Part shown: positions 6,569-10,132 of the stretch, one piece after another
Layout of the letters: the number at the start of each line of letters is the position of its first letter
Numbering within the stretch: the first letter of the stretch is position 1
Assembly: GCA_964383325.1 (NCBI GenBank)
Contig: CAYLGY010000089.1
Coordinates: 1-10,132 of the forward strand
DNA: 10,132 nucleotides
From: CAYLGY01 sp964383325
Lineage (GTDB): Bacteria; Pseudomonadota; Alphaproteobacteria; Rhizobiales; Rhizobiaceae
Direction: 5' to 3'
Notes under the pieces: model-generated
The model's database searches: none
The model's input: only the letters and a program-made list of their open reading frames with translations
Told to the model about the DNA's origin: nothing
Translations under genes and position numbers: made by a program

Positions 6569-7153
6569 TCAGGAGGCCGGCGCTTCCTGTGACAGCGCTT
6601 TTTCGATCTCGGGCAAGAGCGTGCGTTGGATCAGTGCTGGCGTGAGCGGACCCACATGCTTGTGGAGGATCGTGCCGTCGCGGCCGACCAGGAAGGTCTC
6701 GGGAACGCCATAGACTCCCCATTCGATGGCAGCCCTGCCATCGCGATCCACGCCGATCACGTGATAGGGATTGCCGAGCTCCTGCAGAAAGCCGCGCGCG
6801 TTTTCCGGCTTGTCCTTGTAGTTCAAACCGGCAATCCGAAGGCGGCTGTCCTGGGCGAGTTGCATCAGTACGGGATGTTCCTGCCGGCAGGGCGCGCACC
6901 AGGATGCCCAGATGTTGACGAGTGTGACGGAGCCGACAAGGTCTGAGGGATCGAATTCCCGCTCTCCTGCTTCCAGTGGAGCCAGCACGGTTGCCGGTGC
7001 CTGCCGGCCGACCAATGCCGATGGAATCGTCGAAGCGTCACGGCCAGACAGCAGGGTAACGAGAAAGACCGCAGCCAGCGCCGCAAAGAGAGCCAGCGGA
7101 ACGTAGACTATGAACCGCCGTTTCGGTGCGGCAGGTTCCTTCTCTTCGTTCAC
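6569..7153 (-). CDS. ccmG: thiol:disulfide interchange protein CcmG/DsbE
   Basis: A 194-residue membrane-anchored periplasmic thioredoxin-like protein that reduces the heme-binding CXXCH cysteines of apocytochrome c, using electrons usually passed on by CcdA/DsbD-type proteins. A basic N-terminus (KRR, 11-13) precedes an uncleaved signal-anchor helix (about 14-36). The thioredoxin domain shows VNIWASWCAPCRQEHP (79-94) with the active-site CAPC (86-89), GLNYKDKPENARGFL (109-123), and IEWGVYGVPETFLV (143-156) with the cis-proline. The GVYGVPET signature and the acidic residue before it separate CcmG from general TlpA proteins. The start is GTG 7153, overlapping the ccmD stop as GTGA, with GGAGGG 8 bases upstream (7167-7162). 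It is the last gene of the ccm operon here. The Rhodobacter counterpart is helX. Confidence 0.93.
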   Translation of the reverse strand: MNEEKEPAAPKRRFIVYVPLALFAALAAVFLVTLLSGRDASTIPSALVGRQAPATVLAPLEAGEREFDPSDLVGSVTLVNIWASWCAPCRQEHPVLMQLAQDSRLRIAGLNYKDKPENARGFLQELGNPYHVIGVDRDGRAAIEWGVYGVPETFLVGRDGTILHKHVGPLTPALIQRTLLPEIEKALSQEAPAS

Positions 7154-7320
7154 GACGCATTCCCTCCGGTTCGGCCCGAGCCACGCGTCAGGCCATGGCG
7201 CTCCAGCTCTTCGATCTGGCGTCGCACCCTGCGCAGGTCAAAGACGATCCAGCCGACAAGAATGGCAATCACGAGGGCGGAAACCCCGAATGCGCTTGCG
7301 ACATAGAATGCATGGCTCAT
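7150..7320 (-). CDS. ccmD: heme exporter protein CcmD
   Basis: A 56-residue inner-membrane protein, easily missed because of its size. It begins MSHAFYVASAFGVSALVIAI and has a single transmembrane helix (about 5-28) followed by a cytoplasmic basic and helical segment, FDLRRVRRQIEELERHG (27-43). This matches the CcmD pattern of an N-terminal aromatic patch, one membrane helix and a charged tail. CcmD assists release of heme-loaded CcmE from CcmABC. The start overlaps the ccmC stop as ATGA (7317-7320), the stop overlaps the ccmG GTG as GTGA, and a GGAGGGAG site lies about 8 bases upstream. Identification rests on position, size and topology, since the family is poorly conserved in sequence. Confidence 0.9.
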   Translation of the reverse strand: MSHAFYVASAFGVSALVIAILVGWIVFDLRRVRRQIEELERHGLTRGSGRTGGNAS

Positions 7321-8087
7321 TGCGGCTGCTCCCTCCGGTCGGCCTGCCGCGCCGCCATCCTTCGCATGGTGATGACGCGCCGGCGCAGGATCTCCGCACG
7401 CATTGCGGTCAGATGCAGGGAGATGAACAGGCAGGTGAAGCCGAACGCGGACAGCAAAAGCGGCCAGAGCAGGCTGGGATGAATCGTCGGCCCGTCAAGG
7501 CGAAACACGGAAGCGGGCTGGTGCAGCGTATTCCACCAGTCGACCGAGAACTTGATGATCGGCAGGTTGATCGAGCCGACCAGAACCAGCACCGCAATGC
7601 CGCGTGCAGACCGGCCCGGCTCGTCGAAAGCGCGGATCAGGGCGATCAGTCCCAGATACATGAGAAAGAGGATGAAAACCGAAGTCAGTCGGCCATCCCA
7701 TACCCACCACGTGCCCCACATCGGACGACCCCAGATCGAGCCGGTGAGTAGCGCCAGGAAGGTGAATGTGGCGCCGATCGGGGCGGCGGCCCGGATCGAG
7801 ACGTCGGCGACCGGGTGACGCCAGACCAGAGAGCCCAGGGCGGATACCGTCATGATTCCGTAGATCATCATGGATAGCCAGGCAAAGGGCACATGAATGT
7901 ACATGATGCGCACGGTCATGCCCTGCTGGTAATCTTCCGGAGCCGCGAAGCCCCACCCGAGTCCGGCGGCAATGGCGATGGCTGCAATGATCGCGAACCA
8001 CGGCGTTGCGGCATCTGCCAGCGCGAGGAATCGCGCAGGATTGGCAAGTTCGGCGATCCTGCCGCGGGGACTGGAGGTCGGGCTCAT
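7317..8087 (-). CDS. ccmC: heme exporter protein CcmC
   Basis: A 256-residue inner-membrane protein of the heme-handling (HMP/WWD) family that presents heme to CcmE in the periplasm. Six transmembrane segments are apparent. The tryptophan-rich signature WGTWWVWD (124-131) is intact, and the two conserved axial histidines correspond to His65 (IHVPFAW) and His189 (NTLHQPAS). SIWGRPMWGTWWVWDGRLTS is typical of CcmC rather than the larger CcmF. The start is ATG 8087; no other standard start precedes it closely in frame. Upstream there is no clear Shine-Dalgarno sequence (GTAGCAGCC before ATG), unusual for this operon, and a stem-loop lies in the gap to ccmB. The stop overlaps ccmD by 4 bases. The Rhodobacter counterpart is helC. 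Confidence 0.95.
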   Translation of the reverse strand: MSPTSSPRGRIAELANPARFLALADAATPWFAIIAAIAIAAGLGWGFAAPEDYQQGMTVRIMYIHVPFAWLSMMIYGIMTVSALGSLVWRHPVADVSIRAAAPIGATFTFLALLTGSIWGRPMWGTWWVWDGRLTSVFILFLMYLGLIALIRAFDEPGRSARGIAVLVLVGSINLPIIKFSVDWWNTLHQPASVFRLDGPTIHPSLLWPLLLSAFGFTCLFISLHLTAMRAEILRRRVITMRRMAARQADRREQPQ

Positions 8088-8104
8088 GGCTGCTACATAA
8101 TGCG

Positions 8105-8130
8105 AGACGCGGACATACTCAATCGCGTCT
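8105..8130 (-). other. stem-loop in the ccmB-ccmC gap
   Basis: AGACGCG (8105-8111) and CGCGTCT (8124-8130) are perfect 7-bp complements around a 12-base loop. The stem includes part of the ccmB TAG stop (8131-8129) and ends 17 bases before the ccmC ATG. No T tract follows, so it is not a standard terminator. The loop carries an ATG (8116) opening an 8-codon frame that ends at 8093 with no good ribosome site. It may be a processing or translation-control element. Confidence 0.4.
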
Positions 8131-8794
8131 AGTCGGACAGGGAGCGCAGAACGATTGCCGCAGCGACAGGGCCGAGCACGGCGAAGAAGAGTGTCAATGC
8201 CGACAGGACGAGAAAGGGCGGCAGAAATGGATCCGGGTCGGCAATGGCAGCCCTTGTCGCGCTGATTCCGAAGATCAGCACCGGAATGACGAGTGGCAGG
8301 AGGATGACAGACACCAGCAATCCGCCGCGTGGCAGGGTTACGGCCAGTGCCGCCCCGGCGGCGCCGATAAAGGCGATGGCAGGCGTGCCGACGAAAAGGG
8401 TCAGCATGGCGGCGCCGATCGCAATAGGCTCGACATTCATGAACAGGCCGAGAAACGGGGCCGCCAGTACCAGCGGCAGCATGCTGGTCGTCCAGTGTGC
8501 CAGGCATTTGGCGAAGACCAGCATGGCCAGCAGGGGCGTGTCCGTGGCAGTCAGCATGATGTCGAGCGACCCGTCATCACGATCGGCCTGGAATAGTCGG
8601 TCCAGTCCGAGCAGCGATGCCAGCAGCGCGCCGATCCAGAGGAACGCCGGGCCCAGCCGCTGCAGAAGGTTCAAGTCCGGACCGACAGCGAAGGGGATCG
8701 ACGCCACTAGCGCAAGGAAGAACAGGATGCCGACGAGTGCGCCGCCACCCGCACGGATCCCGAGGCGAAGGTCGCGCAGGAACAGTGCTTTCAT
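8129..8794 (-). CDS. ccmB: heme exporter protein CcmB
   Basis: A 221-residue inner-membrane protein, the permease-like subunit of the CcmAB ABC complex that drives release of holo-CcmE. It has six predicted hydrophobic segments. The N-terminal FLRDLRLGIRAGGGALVGIL (5-24) and GLDRLFQADRDDGSLDIML (63-81), with the cytoplasmic acidic loop that contacts the ATPase, are diagnostic for CcmB. SLLGLDRLFQ and the later LPLVIPVLIFG (166-176) also fit. Length equals the family norm. ATG 8794 overlaps the ccmA TGA as ATGA, with a weak GGAAG about 9 bases upstream, so translation is probably coupled to ccmA. The 41 bases after its stop form the only real gap in this operon. The Rhodobacter counterpart is helB. 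Confidence 0.95.
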   Translation of the reverse strand: MKALFLRDLRLGIRAGGGALVGILFFLALVASIPFAVGPDLNLLQRLGPAFLWIGALLASLLGLDRLFQADRDDGSLDIMLTATDTPLLAMLVFAKCLAHWTTSMLPLVLAAPFLGLFMNVEPIAIGAAMLTLFVGTPAIAFIGAAGAALAVTLPRGGLLVSVILLPLVIPVLIFGISATRAAIADPDPFLPPFLVLSALTLFFAVLGPVAAAIVLRSLSD

Positions 8795-9408
8795 CTGGCG
8801 TCGCTTCCGAGCCGGAGTTCCCTGGCAGCGGGCACGTCCAGAGGCTCGTGCGTTGCTGCGACAACCAGGCCGCCCGCATCCAGATGTGTGCGAATCGATG
8901 CGGTCAGCTCGCGCCGCGACTGCAGATCGAGGCCAGCGCTGGGCTCGTCCAGCAGCCAGAGGGGTCTGTGGCAGAGCAAGAGGCGGGCGAGCGTCGCGCG
9001 CCGGCGCTGGCCTGTGGACAGATACCCGAAAGGCAGATCGGCGATGGCATCCAGCCGGACGCTGGTGAGGGCCTCGTCGATCCTCATCCCAGGCTCCTCG
9101 GCGAAATCCCGCCAGAACGCGAGGTTCTCGCGCAGGGTAAGGGCCGGTTTCATCGCGTTCTGATGGCCGACATAGTGGATCGCAGGCATGTCTCCTGCTC
9201 CTTCCAGTTCAACGCTCCCTGCGGCCGGCGGAATCAGCCCGGCCAGCACCCGCAGCAGCGACGATTTTCCGCAACCATTCGGGCCAGTCACGATCACGCA
9301 TTCCTTCGGGCCGAGTTCGAGACAGAGCCCCGAAACCAGCCTCTCCCCGCCGCGTTCGACCGCAAGATCGCGCACGATCAGCCGTATTGCGCCCAGACCG
9401 CGCTGCAT
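8791..9408 (-). CDS. ccmA: cytochrome c biogenesis ATP-binding protein CcmA
   Basis: A 205-residue cytoplasmic ATPase of the CcmABCD complex; ATP hydrolysis is needed to release heme-charged CcmE. Walker A is GPNGCGKSS (42-50), the Q-loop region is HYVGHQNAMKPALTLRENL (78-96), the ABC signature appears as LSTGQRRR (130-137, with the usual LSxGQ), Walker B is LWLLDEP (150-156), and the switch histidine is His187 in AATHEPLD. NAMKPALTLRENLAFW is typical of CcmA. ATG 9408 is supported by AGGGAGG about 9 bases upstream and by the usual CcmA length; an in-frame ATG at 9483 would add a non-family tail. It is the first gene of the minus-strand operon and diverges from acnA. The Rhodobacter counterpart is helA. 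Confidence 0.95.
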   Translation of the reverse strand: MQRGLGAIRLIVRDLAVERGGERLVSGLCLELGPKECVIVTGPNGCGKSSLLRVLAGLIPPAAGSVELEGAGDMPAIHYVGHQNAMKPALTLRENLAFWRDFAEEPGMRIDEALTSVRLDAIADLPFGYLSTGQRRRATLARLLLCHRPLWLLDEPSAGLDLQSRRELTASIRTHLDAGGLVVAATHEPLDVPAARELRLGSDAR

Positions 9409-9643
9409 CGTGCTTTTCCTCCCTGGAACGTTCCCCGGACTCTGGCCTAGTTCTACAAACTTCTCTATATAGCGGGCAACCATGCCAGCGGTCGGTGTGG
9501 AAACGCAATTTTTCGCCGAGTTTGCCGGCTTCCGCAACGGATGCCGCGGGGCGGACAGCGGAAATGGCCGCACCCGCACCTATCGCGCGTTCCGTGCCAC
9601 AGGCGTCCGTTCCAGTCGGCCGAATGAGACCAGAGGTGGCACC
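9409..9643. promoter_or_regulatory. divergent ccmA-acnA intergenic region
   Basis: This 235-base spacer should contain both promoters. The only AT-rich patch is TTCTCTATATAGC (9461-9473). On the minus strand, TTGCCC (9479-9474) and TAGAAC (9455-9450) are separated by 18 bases and form a possible ccm promoter. On the plus strand, TATATA (9466-9471) could be a -10 for acnA, but no good -35 precedes it. GGAACGTTCC (9425-9434) is a perfect 10-bp palindrome in the ccmA leader. All promoter assignments are weak. Confidence 0.35.
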
Positions 9644-10132
9644 GTGAGCCAAGTCAACGACAGTTTCAATAGCCGGAAAGTCCTGTCCGTCGGCGACAGG
9701 GAGTATGTCTACTACAGCCTTGTCGAAGCAGAGAAGAACGGGCTGCAGGGAGTCTCTCGGCTTCCGTACTCGATGAAGGTGCTGCTGGAGAACCTGCTGC
9801 GCAATGAGGATGGTCGCACGGTGACGAAGCAGGATATTGAAGCGGTAGCCGCCTGGCTGACCGACCGCGGTTCGGCCGGCGTCGAGATCGCTTACCGCCC
9901 GGCGCGCGTGCTGATGCAGGATTTCACCGGCGTTCCGGCCGTAGTGGATCTCGCTGCCATGCGCGATGCAATGGCAAAGCTGGGCGGCGACCCCGAGAAG
10001 ATCAACCCGCTCGTTCCGGTCGATCTGGTCATCGACCATTCGGTCATCGTCGATGAATTCGGCAATCCGCGCGCCTTCGCCCGCAATGTGGAGCTTGAGT
10101 ATCAGCGCAATGGTGAGCGCTACCGCTTTCTG
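9644..10132 (+). CDS. acnA: aconitate hydratase, N-terminal part (partial)
   Basis: The first 163 residues of aconitase A, which interconverts citrate and isocitrate in the TCA cycle using a [4Fe-4S] cluster; the full protein is usually about 890 residues, so the rest, including the cluster cysteines, lies beyond the right edge. Recognisable parts are VYYSLVEAEKNGLQGVSRLP (22-41), YSMKVLLENLLRNEDG (42-57), YRPARVLMQDFTGVPAVVDL (84-103) and NPLVPVDLVIDHSVIVDEFG (121-140). The last segment holds the conserved DHS. The start is GTG 9644, with GAGGTG at 9633-9638 and 5-base spacing; no ATG is in frame near it. A short upstream frame (ATG 9624 or 9564) ends in TGA overlapping this GTG. acnA beside ccmA/cycV is a known arrangement in rhizobia. 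Confidence 0.95.
   Translation, partial: MSQVNDSFNSRKVLSVGDREYVYYSLVEAEKNGLQGVSRLPYSMKVLLENLLRNEDGRTVTKQDIEAVAAWLTDRGSAGVEIAYRPARVLMQDFTGVPAVVDLAAMRDAMAKLGGDPEKINPLVPVDLVIDHSVIVDEFGNPRAFARNVELEYQRNGERYRFL

Overview
The window is GC-rich chromosomal DNA from an alphaproteobacterium, most likely a member of the Sphingomonadales. This is inferred from the glutathione-dependent formaldehyde genes, a divergent aconitase / cytochrome c maturation (ccmABCD-ccmG) block resembling the alphaproteobacterial hel/cyc gene clusters, and an intergenic palindromic element of an alphaproteobacterial type. There are eleven complete conventional genes, two genes cut by the window edges, and a few candidate small or regulatory elements. 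I saw no tRNA, rRNA, CRISPR array, insertion sequence or phage gene.

Left part, plus strand (1-1479): the 3' end of S-(hydroxymethyl)glutathione dehydrogenase, a YaiI/YqxD-family (DUF188) protein, and S-formylglutathione hydrolase. They are tightly packed and look co-transcribed. The two enzymes are consecutive steps of formaldehyde detoxification through glutathione; the DUF188 gene lies between them. After a 147-base leader with possible RNA structure and a mini-ORF comes a 591-residue SLC13/DASS-type permease with two central RCK_C-like domains (1627-3402).

Middle (3414-6405): an MFS_3-type exporter on the minus strand, converging on the permease with only 11 bases between the stop codons; a small exported protein of unknown function on the minus strand; and, divergent from it, a host-attachment (PF10116-like) protein on the plus strand. 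Palindromes lie around the stop of the small exported gene. A degenerate intergenic repeat and a hairpin lie between the host-attachment gene and the end of the ccm operon.

Right part, minus strand (6569-9408): ccmA, ccmB, ccmC, ccmD (56 residues) and ccmG/dsbE, read from high to low coordinates. All junctions are 4-base stop/start overlaps except ccmB-ccmC, where a 41-base gap holds a 7-bp inverted repeat. CcmABCD export and handle heme for CcmE, and CcmG keeps apocytochrome thiols reduced; ccmE, ccmF and ccmH are not in this window. Divergent from ccmA, the aconitate hydratase gene acnA starts with GTG at 9644 and runs off the right edge.

Most of the window is ordinary metabolism and transport. 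The parts most worth a second look are the permease leader, the DUF188 gene inside the formaldehyde operon, the uncharacterised exported protein beside the host-attachment gene, and the ccmB-ccmC stem-loop.
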